NCBI GenBank assembly: GCA_947589045.1
Contig: CANQBQ010000005.1
Location: 21,358-85,357 of the forward strand
DNA length: 64,000 nt
Direction: 5' to 3'
DNA from: an uncultured Clostridia bacterium
GTDB lineage: Bacteria; Bacillota; Clostridia; Monoglobales; Monoglobaceae
In this document: one piece after another, positions 53,297 through 63,826 of the stretch
Layout: each line of letters opens with the position of its first letter
Numbering within the stretch: position 1 is the first letter of the stretch
Notes under the pieces: model-generated
Database searches by the model: none
What the model saw: only the letters and a program-made list of their open reading frames with translations
Told to the model about the DNA's origin: nothing
Made by a program: the position numbers and the translations under genes

Positions 53297-54670
53297 TTAA
53301 ACATTACTTAAAAACTCGTCTATTTCTTCAAACGCCATACCCCGTGACGCCTTTATCAATATGCAGTCGCCGTCCTTTATTATTTCGGGGAGCTTTTCCT
53401 TTGCGGCGGCTTTGCTCTCAAACACATACGTTTCGGATACGTCAAAGCCGCTCTCCACCGCTCCCTCGGCAATATACTTCGCGTTTTCGCCTATGGTCAC
53501 GAGGCAGTCGACGCCGTGCGAGAAAACCTCTCCGCCCACATCTCTGTGAAGCTCGCGCGAGAAGTTACCCATTTCGAGCATATCGCCCAAAATCGCGACC
53601 TTTCTGCCCGTCGAGGCGGACGCAAGCACGTCAAGTCCGGAGCGCATAGACTCCGGACTTGCGTTATAGTAGTCCTTTATGATTGTAAATCTGCCAAGCT
53701 CGGTTATGTTCTGACGCATTGCGCCGGGCGTAAACTCCTTTATCCCCTTGACGATTTTTTCCATAGGCACGTTGTATCTTATTCCCACCAAAATCGCCGC
53801 AAGCGCGTTGTAAACGTGGTGAATACCGGGGACGTTTATCGTCACTGTCCACTTTTTGCCGTCAAGGTTAATATCAAAATCCGTGCTGTCCGAATACTGC
53901 TTTACATTTCGCGCCGATATGTCGCAGCTGTCGTTTTCGATGCCGTAGAACACTGTCTCGCAGTCCAAAACGCCGTTGAGAGTCGCGAGCATATCGTCGT
54001 CGCCGTTTAAAATTACCTCTCCGTCGGGAGACAAGCCCTCCAGAATTTCGAGCTTCGCCTTCATAATATTTTCCCGACTTCCCAGATTTTCAATATGAGA
54101 GTGACCTATATTGGTTATGACCGCCGTATCGGGCTGAGCTATTTTCGTGAGCCGGCTTATCTCGCCGAACGCGCTCATTCCAAGCTCCAAAACCATAATG
54201 TCGTCTTCGCTCGTAAGGTCGAAAACCGTCAGCGGCAGACCTATTTCGTTATTGAAGTTGCCCTGAGTCTTATGCGTCTTGAATTTCTGGCACAGCACCG
54301 ACGCAATCATATCCTTGGTGCTGGTTTTGCCCACGCTTCCGGTAACCGCAACCACCGAAATATCAAAGCAGTCGCGATACGCCGCCGCTATTGCTCCGAG
54401 CGCCGCCGTGCAGTCATCCACCTCGAGCACCGGCATATTGCCGTAGTCTCCGCCGCGCTCCGCGACACAGCATACCGCGCCGCTCTCGACCGCCTGCCTT
54501 ATAAAGCGGTGTCCGTTTGTGTGATTGCCTTTGAGCGCAACAAACACAGTGCCGTCGCCCACGCTTCGGCTGTCCTTTGAAACGCTTTTTACTATCTCGT
54601 CCTCCGCACAGTTTTTAAGCGTACCGCCGCACGCCGCCGCTATCTGCTTTAATGTAAGCCGCCATTCCAT
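53297..54670 (-). CDS. murF: UDP-MurNAc-tripeptide:D-Ala-D-Ala ligase
   Basis: 457 residues. Mur ligase layout with the P-loop VTGSVGKTSTKDM, the central-domain YNASPESM motif and TNIGHSHIENLGS. It adds D-Ala-D-Ala to the tripeptide in the cytosol. It is 12 bases upstream of mraY. Confidence 0.96.
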   Translation of the reverse strand: MEWRLTLKQIAAACGGTLKNCAEDEIVKSVSKDSRSVGDGTVFVALKGNHTNGHRFIRQAVESGAVCCVAERGGDYGNMPVLEVDDCTAALGAIAAAYRDCFDISVVAVTGSVGKTSTKDMIASVLCQKFKTHKTQGNFNNEIGLPLTVFDLTSEDDIMVLELGMSAFGEISRLTKIAQPDTAVITNIGHSHIENLGSRENIMKAKLEILEGLSPDGEVILNGDDDMLATLNGVLDCETVFYGIENDSCDISARNVKQYSDSTDFDINLDGKKWTVTINVPGIHHVYNALAAILVGIRYNVPMEKIVKGIKEFTPGAMRQNITELGRFTIIKDYYNASPESMRSGLDVLASASTGRKVAILGDMLEMGNFSRELHRDVGGEVFSHGVDCLVTIGENAKYIAEGAVESGFDVSETYVFESKAAAKEKLPEIIKDGDCILIKASRGMAFEEIDEFLSNV

Positions 54671-54723
54671 AAATACCGTCCTCTTTTCTTTTTCAAATCA
54701 CAGTACCGAAAAATATCAAAATA

Positions 54724-56175
54724 TCAGTTCATCTCCGTTTTGGTGAGCTTTGTCACGATTTCACGCTCGTCAAAGTCTATCGTCCTGTCCTTTAATATCT
54801 GATATGTCTCGTGTCCCTTTCCCGCAAGCAGTATTATGTCGTCCTTCTCCGCATGGTCAAGCGCGTACTCGATAGCCTCAAATCTCTTTTCTATCACCAC
54901 ATATTCACAGTCTGTCTCGCGCATACCTACCAAAATGTCATTTATAATATCAATCGGCTCCTCGCTTCGGGGATTGTCGCTCGTGACGACGCAAAAGTCG
55001 GACAGCTCGCCCGCTATCTTGCCCATCTTCGGGCGCTTGGTCCTGTCACGGTCGCCGCCGCAGCCGAACACGGTTATTATCCTGCCCTTTGCGAAGCCGC
55101 GTATCGTCGTTATAACATTCAAAAGTCCGTCGGGAGTGTGCGCGTAGTCGATTATTACGGTGTAGTCGGTGTCGGTCTTTACAACCTCAACTCTGCCCTT
55201 TACTCCCTCGGCGTATTTAAGCGCGTCTATCGCCTTTCTCGGCTCCACGCCCGCCGCGATACAGCAGCCGAGCGCGGTCAGCGCGTTGTAAACCGAAAAT
55301 TCTCCGGGTATTCCTATTTTGCACTTGTAGCCGCAATCGTCATAGAAAACGTCGAACGACGCGCCCTCGGCGTGAAGCGATATGTTGTCCGCTTTTATGT
55401 CGCACTTGTTCTTTATGCCGAAAGTCAGCACCTTTTCGGCACTCGTCGCATCCAGTATAGCCTCTGAGTGTTCGTCGTCGGTATTGACGACAGCCGCGTG
55501 GCACATTTTAAACAGCTTCGCCTTGGCTTCGGTATAGCTTTCCATCGTCTTATGAAAATCGAGATGGTCCTGCGTTATGTTGGTGAACGCGGCTATGTCA
55601 AACTCACACGCCGCCACCCTTTCGAGCGCGAGCGAGTGGGAGGACACCTCCATAACCACATAGTCCGCTCCGAAGTCCGCCATTTTCTTAAAAAGCTGCA
55701 TAAGCTCTATCGAGTCGGGCGTGGTGTGCTTTGCCGGAATTACCTCGTTGCCGATTATATTCTGATTTGTGCCTATCAGCCCTACAGTCTTTCCCTGCGA
55801 CTCCAAAATGGACTTTATAAGGTATGTCGATGTGGTCTTTCCGTTGGTTCCGGTCACGCCTATCAGCTTGAAGCGTTTGAAAGGATAGTCGTAGAACGCC
55901 GCCGCAAGCTGTGCGGTGGCAAGACGGGTGTCCTTTACCATAACCACCGGCACTTCCAAATCGGGCAGTTCCTTTTCCGCAACGACCGCCACCGCGCCCG
56001 CCTCCACGGCGTCCGCGGCGAACTTATGTCCGTCCGTCTTAAAGCCCGAAACGCAAATGAAAATATTACCCGCCGCAACCTCCTTAGAGTTGAACGTAAG
56101 TCCCGAAACCTTTACCTTTCCTCCGCCGATTACTTCCTCGACGTCCACATTTTCAAGAAGTTTTCCAAGCGTCAC
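54724..56175 (-). CDS. murE: UDP-MurNAc-tripeptide synthetase (meso-DAP type)
   Basis: 483 residues from the GTG at 56175; the longer frame to 56193 would place the GAGGAGG ribosome-binding site inside the coding sequence. P-loop VTGTNGKTTSTY, carbamylated-Lys region HSLALERV, and the amino-acid-specificity motif DNPRSEEP, which marks meso-diaminopimelate rather than lysine. The cell wall is therefore probably A1gamma type. Confidence 0.96.
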   Translation of the reverse strand: MTLGKLLENVDVEEVIGGGKVKVSGLTFNSKEVAAGNIFICVSGFKTDGHKFAADAVEAGAVAVVAEKELPDLEVPVVMVKDTRLATAQLAAAFYDYPFKRFKLIGVTGTNGKTTSTYLIKSILESQGKTVGLIGTNQNIIGNEVIPAKHTTPDSIELMQLFKKMADFGADYVVMEVSSHSLALERVAACEFDIAAFTNITQDHLDFHKTMESYTEAKAKLFKMCHAAVVNTDDEHSEAILDATSAEKVLTFGIKNKCDIKADNISLHAEGASFDVFYDDCGYKCKIGIPGEFSVYNALTALGCCIAAGVEPRKAIDALKYAEGVKGRVEVVKTDTDYTVIIDYAHTPDGLLNVITTIRGFAKGRIITVFGCGGDRDRTKRPKMGKIAGELSDFCVVTSDNPRSEEPIDIINDILVGMRETDCEYVVIEKRFEAIEYALDHAEKDDIILLAGKGHETYQILKDRTIDFDEREIVTKLTKTEMN

Positions 56176-56226
56176 AGCTATATTCCTCCTCACTCCCGAA
56201 GGCGCCGCCCTCGGTAAGCTCTGTAT

Positions 56227-58467
56227 TTAATCCACTATTTCGGTATATGTAAAGTCGAGCGTCACAATGGTGCCCGGCTCCACCTCCGCGCCGCCGCTGG
56301 GCGACTGCTCGGAGCATACCGCGATACCGCTTTGCCCGAGCGCGGCTCCGTTTATACGCACGTTAAGCCCCGCGTCGGTAAGCGCGCGGTTTGCCGCAGA
56401 TGCGGTCATTCCCGTAACGTCCGGCACCACCGCCGACTTTTTCGCGACCTCATCTCCCGTATATGCAACGACTCTCGTGTTTTTGGATACCTTCGCATAT
56501 GCCTTGGGTATCTGGTCGGTGACCGTTTCGCCGTCCCCGATAAACCTTACGGTGAGTCCCTGCTCGCTCAGAGCCGCTTCCGCGTCCTTGCGCGACATAT
56601 CCGCGAGAGCAGGAACCGAAATATCTATGTTTTGAAGCTCCTCCTCGGTGTATTCGGGTTCAACGCCGAGATAGCGCAGCGTCTCGGACAAAATATTCTT
56701 TACTACCGGCGCGGCGATTTGACCGCCGTAGTACGTCTTGCCGACGGGCGGCTGATCAAGCATTACCAGGCACGCCACCTGCGGGTCGTCCGCGGGTGCA
56801 ATTCCGATAAACGACGCGATATATTTTCTGCTTCCTCTGGGCAGCTTCTCCGACGTACCCGTCTTGCCCGCGACGCGGTAGCCCGCGAGGTACGCGTTCT
56901 TGCCGCCGCCCTTTGTAACGACAGACTCAAGCACACTGCAAACCGTTTTCGCCGTTTTCTCCGAAACTATCTGACGCACGAACTCGGGCTCGATGGTCTT
57001 AATGGTGTTGCAGTCGTTGTCCACTATTTTCTTTACAAGATGCGGCTTATACATCTTTCCGCCGTTTCCGAGCGCGGATGCAAGCGTTATCATCTGAAGC
57101 GGTGTGACCTGGAAGCCCTGTCCGAACGATGAGGTTGCAAGCTCGGTTATATTAAATCTGTCATCATCAAAGAACAAGCCCGACGACTCGCCCGGGAGTT
57201 CAATTCCCGTCTTGCTTCGGAAGCCGAACCACTCCACGTACTTTTTAAATCTTTCTCCGCCGATTTTCTGTCCGACGGCTATAAACACGGGGTTGCACGA
57301 ATTTTGCACGCCCTCGGCGAACGTCTGCGAGCCGTGTCCGTTCCTGTTTGCACAGCTTATCTCGTGGTCTGCCACCTTGACCGAGCCGCCGCAATAGAAC
57401 TTGTCGTCGAGGCTTACCACGTTGTCCTCGAGCGCCATAGCCGCAACAGCCATTTTAAAGGTCGAACCGGGCTCATACGAATCGACTACCGCCTTATTTC
57501 GCCTTATGGGCGCAAGCGCCTCGGAAAGACGGTTGTTATACTCCGCGCCCGACAAATTCTTCAGCTCGTCCTCAATGCCGGGGTTCTGCTCCTTTACGGC
57601 GTCGGTTATCGCAAACGGCTCGTTGAGGTCGTAGTCTGGCTTGGTCGCCATAGCGAGTATCTCGCCCGTCTTTACGTCCATAACTATTGCCGCCGCGCCC
57701 TCTTCAAGACTGTTTTCTATTCTCGCGTTCTCAAGATGCTTTTCGACGAAGTGCTGAATTACCTCGTCGATTGTCAGCACAACGCTTCCGCCGTCCTCGG
57801 CGGCGATGTACTGCTCATAGGTGTCGGGCATCTGAAGTCCGCCGGGTTCAAGCGCGGAAACCACGCGTCCCGACGTTCCCGAGAGTACGTCGTCGTACAC
57901 CATCTCGATGCCTTCAAGACCCTGATTGTCGTTTCCGACAAATCCGATAACGTGAGACGCAAAGTTGTTGTAGGGATAATATCGCTTAACGTCCTCGACG
58001 AAGCTCACGCCGCTTATCTTATTGTTGTTCACATATTCGCGTATTATGTCCGCCTTGGACTTATCCACCTTGCGCTTTATATATTCAAAATTGGATTGCT
58101 TTTGGAACTTTTCCTTGACGGACTCCACATCCATATCGAGTGCGTCCGCCATAACCTGCGCCAACTCGTCCGTGTTCTCATTCTTTCTCACGTTCGCGGG
58201 CGTAATACTTATCGTTTCGACCGTCACGTTGCTCGCCAGCGGCTTTAAATTGCGGTCGTAAATTTTTCCGCGCTTTGCCGCCACCTCGCTGTCGCTGGTC
58301 TGCTGTTCTATCGCCGCACGCGAATATTCACTGCCCCTCACTATTTGTATCCACGCGGTGCGCACTATCAAAAGGGAGAGCAGAAGGGTAAACAAAACAA
58401 GAAAAAACGCAAGTCGTTTGTCCTGTTTTGCGTTTATGTCTTTTTTTACATTTTTTCCCGGTGGCAT
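56227..58467 (-). CDS. Class B penicillin-binding protein with PASTA domains (PBP2/SpoVD type)
   Basis: 746 residues from the ATG at 58467 (GGAGG upstream; open to 58491). Short cytoplasmic tail, one transmembrane helix (LAFFLVLFTLLLSLLIV), PBP dimerisation domain, and a transpeptidase domain with the active-site motif GSTFK, SCN (VQNSCNPVF) and KTG (VAGKTGTSEK). Two PASTA domains close the protein (about 600-665 and 675-740). It cross-links peptidoglycan outside the membrane, paired with FtsW. Position in the cluster fits PBP2B/FtsI; the double PASTA tail also resembles SpoVD. Confidence 0.95.
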   Translation of the reverse strand: MPPGKNVKKDINAKQDKRLAFFLVLFTLLLSLLIVRTAWIQIVRGSEYSRAAIEQQTSDSEVAAKRGKIYDRNLKPLASNVTVETISITPANVRKNENTDELAQVMADALDMDVESVKEKFQKQSNFEYIKRKVDKSKADIIREYVNNNKISGVSFVEDVKRYYPYNNFASHVIGFVGNDNQGLEGIEMVYDDVLSGTSGRVVSALEPGGLQMPDTYEQYIAAEDGGSVVLTIDEVIQHFVEKHLENARIENSLEEGAAAIVMDVKTGEILAMATKPDYDLNEPFAITDAVKEQNPGIEDELKNLSGAEYNNRLSEALAPIRRNKAVVDSYEPGSTFKMAVAAMALEDNVVSLDDKFYCGGSVKVADHEISCANRNGHGSQTFAEGVQNSCNPVFIAVGQKIGGERFKKYVEWFGFRSKTGIELPGESSGLFFDDDRFNITELATSSFGQGFQVTPLQMITLASALGNGGKMYKPHLVKKIVDNDCNTIKTIEPEFVRQIVSEKTAKTVCSVLESVVTKGGGKNAYLAGYRVAGKTGTSEKLPRGSRKYIASFIGIAPADDPQVACLVMLDQPPVGKTYYGGQIAAPVVKNILSETLRYLGVEPEYTEEELQNIDISVPALADMSRKDAEAALSEQGLTVRFIGDGETVTDQIPKAYAKVSKNTRVVAYTGDEVAKKSAVVPDVTGMTASAANRALTDAGLNVRINGAALGQSGIAVCSEQSPSGGAEVEPGTIVTLDFTYTEIVD

Positions 58468-58656
58468 ACAGTAAAACGCCTCCTTTCCCAAGCGAAAACC
58501 GCTCGGAGCTTTTTATAATAAAAAGGCGGGAAAGCATACTCCCGCTTATAAGAGTGATTGACCGATTTATTTTTGATTTATTCAAGCAAGACCGAAAGCG
58601 TCTTATTTAGTTATATTTATTCAAGACGCGGTTTATTCTTAATCTTAGTCTTATTC

Positions 58657-59313
58657 TCACTTTATCATATCAATGGCGCGGATTATACTGCCGCTCGCTC
58701 CCGAGATACCGCCCGTCTTTGCTTCGCTCTCGGTACTCTCGCCGTAGTCGTCGCCGTTCATATCAACATAGAATATCTGGTTGCGGTCGGGGCGCACCAT
58801 ACCGAGGTCCTCCTCGGCGCGCTTTTCGAGACTTTCAAGGTCTATCGACTTGTCTATTTTCGACTGAAGCTCCTGCGCACTGCCGCTCAGACCGGTGTAC
58901 GTATTCTGAAGCTCGTTGATTTTCGCACCCGTCTCGCTTATCATAACGTATCTGTAAATCATAAATATCGCAAGCACAAAGACAATCGCGCACTTTGCGA
59001 AGGTCTTGAGCTTTCCCTTGCGCGCGGCGCGTTTTTTTGCGGCGGATACGCGCGCGGGGCGTTTCGACACCGCCTGTTCTCTGCGTACCGCAGGGGCGGA
59101 AGCCGTCCTGCGCGGCGCATATGTCGGAGCGGCCGTTCTCATACGCGGCTCCGCTGTTCTCATACGGGGCTGTGTTCCGCTCACGCGCGGTCGGGCATAA
59201 CCGACGTCAGACGGCGGAACCCTATATGCGCTTCGGCTGCGCGTATATGTTCTGTTATACCGCTCGTAATCGGGCTCATACGCATTATTCGATTTGTAGT
59301 TCGTAGCCGGCAT
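58657..59313 (-). CDS. ftsL: FtsL/DivIC-like septum protein with long basic N-terminus
   Basis: 218 residues from the ATG at 59313 (AAAGGGGTG upstream). Residues 1-110 are an unusual Tyr/Arg/Pro-rich cytoplasmic tail with a repeated TAEPRMRTA/TQPRMRTA motif. Then come a transmembrane helix (about 115-135) and a short coiled coil with ELQNTYTGLSGSAQEL and LESLEKRAEEDLGM, the DivIC/FtsL signature. It joins FtsQ in the divisome. The long tail is longer than in most relatives. The gap 58468-58656 downstream has one hairpin (GCGGGAGTATGC...CCCGC) and AT-rich sequence. Confidence 0.85.
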   Translation of the reverse strand: MPATNYKSNNAYEPDYERYNRTYTRSRSAYRVPPSDVGYARPRVSGTQPRMRTAEPRMRTAAPTYAPRRTASAPAVRREQAVSKRPARVSAAKKRAARKGKLKTFAKCAIVFVLAIFMIYRYVMISETGAKINELQNTYTGLSGSAQELQSKIDKSIDLESLEKRAEEDLGMVRPDRNQIFYVDMNGDDYGESTESEAKTGGISGASGSIIRAIDMIK

Positions 59314-59332
59314 CACCCGCACCCCTTTCGTT

Positions 59333-60271
59333 TTAAAGCTTTATCGCCGCCCTCAGCTTCGCGCTGTGCGACCTGTTGTTCCTTTCAAGCTCGTCCGCCC
59401 GCGCTGTCACGGGCTTTTTGAACGCCAATTTTATCTTAGGCACGTTACCGCACACGCACACCGGGAAGTCCTTGGGGCAGGTACACCCGGCGGCAAGCGC
59501 CGAAAACGTGTTTTTTACAATTCTGTCCTCCAGAGAGTGGAAGGTTATAACCGCAAGCACTCCGCCGGGCTTCAGCACGTCAACAAAGTCGCGGAGCGCA
59601 CCCTCCAAAATTTCAAGCTCGCGGTTGACCTCAATCCTTATCGCCTGATACGTCCGCTTTGACGGATGCTTGTCCGCCGCAGCGGGATAAGCCGCGCGTA
59701 TTATGTCGTTAAGCTCAAATGTCGTCTCTATCGGGTGTTTTTCCCGCTCCCGCACTATCCGCTCCGCTATACGCTTGGCGAAGCGTTCCTCGCCGTACTC
59801 GTATATGATGCGGGTAAGCTCGCCCAAATCGTAGCCGTTTACGACCTCGTAAGCCGAGAGCGCGTCGCCGCGGTCCATACGCATATCCAGCCGCGCGTTA
59901 TACTTGTAGCTGAAACCGCGCTCGCCCTCGTCAAGCTGATACGATGAAACGCCGAGGTCTAAAATCGCTCCGTCGATTTTTTCAATTCCAAGCTCGGATA
60001 AAATCCGCTTTATATTCTTAAAGTTGTCGTGTACCGTTTTTATATCAACAGATTTTTTGTATTTTTCAAGCCGTCCTTCGGCGGCGGCAATCGCGTCCGT
60101 GTCGCGGTCAATGCCTATCAGTCTGCCGCCCGACAAATCCGAAAGCCTTTCGCAGATGAGAGCCGAGTGACCGCCTCCGCCGAGAGTGCCGTCAACATAT
60201 ATGCCGCCCTGCCTGACGTTTAAGAGATCTACGCTTTCGTTGAGCAGAACCGAAATGTGCTTAAACTCCAC
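59333..60271 (-). CDS. rsmH: 16S rRNA (cytosine-1402-N4)-methyltransferase
   Basis: 312 residues from the GTG at 60271, giving the canonical [13 protein letters not shown] start; a GTG three codons upstream (60280) is the alternative. SAM-binding [12 protein letters not shown] and the [34 protein letters not shown] signatures. It methylates C1402 in the ribosomal P site. It sits immediately after mraZ, as in nearly all bacteria with this cluster. Confidence 0.96.
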   Translation of the reverse strand: MEFKHISVLLNESVDLLNVRQGGIYVDGTLGGGGHSALICERLSDLSGGRLIGIDRDTDAIAAAEGRLEKYKKSVDIKTVHDNFKNIKRILSELGIEKIDGAILDLGVSSYQLDEGERGFSYKYNARLDMRMDRGDALSAYEVVNGYDLGELTRIIYEYGEERFAKRIAERIVREREKHPIETTFELNDIIRAAYPAAADKHPSKRTYQAIRIEVNRELEILEGALRDFVDVLKPGGVLAVITFHSLEDRIVKNTFSALAAGCTCPKDFPVCVCGNVPKIKLAFKKPVTARADELERNNRSHSAKLRAAIKL

Positions 60272-60280
60272 CGCGTCCAC

Positions 60281-60706
60281 CTACATCTCTATGTCTTCCA
60301 TCGCGGCGGCAAACTCCTCCGGCGACAGAATTTCACTCTGCTTGTAGCTCTCCCACTTATCCTTGTCCCAAATTTCCGCCTTGTTTGAAACGCCCACCGC
60401 AACAACGTCGCGCGTGAGCCCCGCGTACTCGCGAAATCTCGACGGAATTACAAATCTGCCCTGCGAGTCCGCCTCGCACCTTTCGGACTGAGAGAAAACC
60501 GTCCTCTGCAAGGCTCTCGTCTTAGCGGGATTTTGCGCGAGCAAAAAGGCGCAGTATGCCTCCCACTCCTTTTCGGAGCGAAGCTCCAGACAGCCGTCCA
60601 GACCGACAGACAGCACAAAAGCCTCGCCTAAGTCAAGCCTGAACTTAGACGGTATAATAAGCCTGCCCTTGGCGTCAATACTGTGTGAATACTCGCCTAT
60701 GAGCAT
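60281..60706 (-). CDS. mraZ: Transcriptional regulator MraZ
   Basis: 141 residues from the ATG at 60706, right after GAGAGGAGG; the frame is open to 60778 but the extension is the promoter region. Two tandem AbrB-like domains: GEYSHSIDAKGRLIIPSKFR and RCEADSQGRFVIPSRFREYAG. It binds repeats in its own promoter and represses the division cluster. It is the first gene of the dcw cluster here. Confidence 0.96.
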   Translation of the reverse strand: MLIGEYSHSIDAKGRLIIPSKFRLDLGEAFVLSVGLDGCLELRSEKEWEAYCAFLLAQNPAKTRALQRTVFSQSERCEADSQGRFVIPSRFREYAGLTRDVVAVGVSNKAEIWDKDKWESYKQSEILSPEEFAAAMEDIEM

Positions 60707-60741
60707 CGTGCTGCCTCCTCTCCCGCGTTTTTCAAAATTTT

Positions 60742-60813
60742 GCTCCACTTTGTGGAATTTTATGGGATATTCCTCCACACAAAGATTTTACTACACTTTT
60801 TTCATCTTTGCAA
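60742..60813 (-). promoter_or_regulatory. dcw promoter with putative MraZ boxes
   Basis: Minus strand TTGCAA (60808-60813), 17 bases, TAAAAT (60785-60790). MraZ-box-like repeats are AAAGTGTAG (60791-60799, inside the promoter spacer), TTTGTGTGGAGG (60772-60783) and AAAGTGGAGC (60742-60751). Confidence 0.65.
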
Positions 60814-60882
60814 TACCCTTTTTTAAAAAAATTAAAATTTTATTAAAAAACAGTGATTTTTCTTTAATTTTTAAGCAAACAA

Positions 60883-60912
60883 TACAAAAACGGCAGGGAA
60901 AATCCCTGCCGT
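60883..60912 (-). terminator. Terminator between the pectate lyase and mraZ
   Basis: Stem CGGCAGGGA (60891-60899) with TCCCTGCCG (60903-60911), T-run on the minus strand. It insulates the dcw promoter from upstream transcription. Confidence 0.8.
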
Positions 60913-60973
60913 CTGACTGTATTTTTATGCAAATTGCGCGAAATACGCGGACATTTTATATTTATTTAAATTT

Positions 60974-63826
60974 TTATTCGACCACGTTTACGGAAATCGG
61001 AGTGCTTCGAGTACCCTCGCCCTTGTCGTTGTACGCGACCGCCGAAATATAGTGTACTCCGGCAGCATTTATTTTGATGTCCGCAGCCGCGCTCGCGCCT
61101 GTATATGTGCCGATACGAACGTCGTTGTCGTAAATATCTATTTGGGTTATCTCGGTTCCGCTCTGCGCCTCCGCTTCCGCGCTCACACTAAAAGCCTCCC
61201 CGACATTGACCCTTGACGCGCCGACGTTCAACTTGACCGTCGGGTTTGTCGGGTTTGACTGCTGCTCAGTCCAATCGTTTACATACGCCTCTATCCAGGT
61301 GTATCCCATCCACTTGCCGTATGTCACCACATCGCTTTCCGCGCTGTCTCCCATTCCGTTTGCTTCTTTCCACTCCTTGGGAATTTCAAACGTGCGGTAA
61401 ACAGGCTCATACTGCATTACGCCGCCAACCTCGGAGGCATTGTCAATTATCCTGCCGGTGCCGTTTATGACATCATTTATTACTCTCGCGTCAGTCTCGT
61501 CTCGCCTCGGAAGCGACGCGCCGACGTGCGACAAAAGCGTCGCGTAAGTCTCCTCCGCCGTTTCTTCGGGAATGTTATAGGTCATTTCAACCGGCTCGTC
61601 GAGGAACACCATACCCTTATCCGAGTTTATTCTAACTCCCTTGGTGTTGTCGTTTGTTATCTCGGCGTTGCCCTCCAGAACATTACCTTTCATATAGAAG
61701 TATGACGGATACTCCTTGGGCGACGAGGCGTCAAACAATCTTGTGCGAAGCCTGCTTGCGGTCGCCGCGCCCGCTTTATAATAATTGTTGACCCAATTCA
61801 CCTTTGTGTCCCTCTCGTTATAACTTCCGTCGGTAGCAACAGACTCGCCGCCGTATGCCGAATTTGTTTCGCCCCAATTATAGATTATATTGTTTCTCAC
61901 ATCGGTACCCTGAAGCTGTCTGTCAAGACGCGGCGCGCGGCTGTCGTGAGTCGCCATAAGATTGTGGTGATACGAGCTGTTAGTGCCTCCCCATATTCCG
62001 CCGTAGCCGTGGTTGCCCTTTTGGTGTCCCGCGTTTCTCAGACTTTCGGAGCTTATGCAATTTTGAACCGTGACGTTTTTGTTGCTGTAAAACGTCAGGC
62101 ACTCATCAATACTGTAGCTTGTCGAGCAATGGTCTATTATGCCGTCTTGAAGCTGACCGCCGAAAGCGTCACATTCCAGCCCATTTATAAAGGTCGGGCG
62201 TATTCTGAGGTACCGTATAATATTCTCATAGAGACCTGCACCGACATTTGCTCCCGTAATGGTTATACCGTCGCCGGGCGCGGTCTGACCGAGAATTGTA
62301 ACATTTCCCGATATATCAACGCTTTTTGTCAGATTTATTGTTCCTCCCACGTCAAACACAACAACTCTTCCGTGCTTCGAAACAGCGTCGCGGAATGAGC
62401 CCTCGCCGCTGTCGTTTAAATTGGTAACATGGTAAACCTCGCGTCGGCTCGCCGAATACGCTCTCGCTCCTTTGGCGTACTTACCGCCGCCCTCCGCGCC
62501 CGGAAACGCGGGCGGAGTTTCCACATCAGGGTCACTCGGTACAGGCGTAACAGTCGGTGTCGGCGTGGGGGTTATAGTTGGTGTTGGCGTGGGCGTAACA
62601 GTTGGTGTCGGGGTTGGATCATTAGACGGGCTCGGACTCGGTGACGCACTCGGCTTAATATCAACGTCATAGTGTACCTCTGCATTTGGGAAATATTCTG
62701 TATAAGGCATGGTAAAAGACCAAAGCCTATCCCAATTTTCGCTTGTGCCGCCATAATATATGTCTTTCAAGTCATCACAAATGTATCCAAATGACCGTGA
62801 GCTTATTGAAGTAACATTTGATGGAATTGTGAGTGATGTCAAATTCCTTAAATCAAAAAGACCATATTGTTCAACTGCTGTTACAGTGTCCGGAATAACA
62901 AATTCCGTATTGGGGTTTTTTGCGGGACGCGACAAAAGTTTTGTTACGGCTTTATTATATAGCACGCCGTCAATATCCGTATATACAGTATTGTTTTTAT
63001 CGACATAAAAATTTTCAAGAGCCCTGCACTGATAAAAATTATTGTCGCCGTTTACCTCGGTAAGACTTGCCGGTATATACATTTCCCGCAGATTATAGGT
63101 GCTGACTATGGCAGCCTCGTCAAGAGTTTTAACGGTATCGGGAATTCTGTATTCCGCGCTCTCTTTTGCGGCGGGGTAAAGCATCAAATTTGTTTTATCT
63201 TTATTGTAAAGGACCCCGTCCACCGAACAATATGCGGTATTGTTCGCATCAACTGAAATCTCACGCAAATCAGAACCCGAAATTACGGGAGTACCTATTC
63301 TTGTTACCGACGCGGGAATTGAAAATTCCGTAAGCGCATTACAACTGTAAAAAGCCCGTAACCCTATTGCTTCAAGTGCATTTGGAAGTTCAACACTGTT
63401 TAAAGCCGAGCAACGGTAAAAAGCATAACTGCCAATGCTTGTTACGCTTTCAGGTATCGTAACAGATGTAATGGACTCACATCTTGTAAACGCATAATTG
63501 TCGATACTTGTTATACCCTCCGGGATTATTATTTCGGTTATTTGCTCCGGATTTGCGAATATGCTTTTTGAACTGCTTCTTCCCTTGATTGATTTAACCG
63601 TATATCCGCCTATCTGTGCAGGTATCTTAACAACGGCGTCCGAGCCGCTGTAACCCGTTATTGTCGCGTTTTCACCGCTCACATTATACGTTCAATCGCC
63701 CGAAGTAGCCGAAACCTCTACGGCGGGCTCATCATCCGGCATATTTGTCGGCTCGGCATACGTCGGTACAAGCAAAAGACACGCGACCATAATAATTGCC
63801 AATAAAATACCTGTGAATTTTTTCAT
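60974..63826 (-). pseudogene. BspA-repeat pectate lyase (PL1) interrupted by one in-frame TGA
   Basis: From the ATG at 63826 (GAAGGG upstream) a signal peptide (MKKFTGILLAIIMVACLLLV, cleavage after YA) and 19 more residues lead to TGA at 63692-63694. The same frame continues without another stop for 902 residues. That part has BspA-type leucine-rich repeats (about 50-380; ITEIIIPEGITSIDNYAF type), a Pro-Thr linker, a family 1 pectate lyase beta-helix (about 440-840; AFPGAEGGGKYAKGARA, NHGYGGIWGG, the catalytic Arg region HDSRAPRLDR) and a C-terminal Ig-like domain. The repeats begin right after the stop, so the codon was probably TGG (Trp). The gene is either a recent pseudogene, a sequencing error or a readthrough case. 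Translation from the GTG at 63682 would lack a signal peptide. Confidence 0.75.

Noticed and set aside
63692..63694. TGA read as tryptophan through a changed genetic code.
   Set aside because: Several intact genes in the window end with TGA at the expected C-terminus, so the standard meaning holds.
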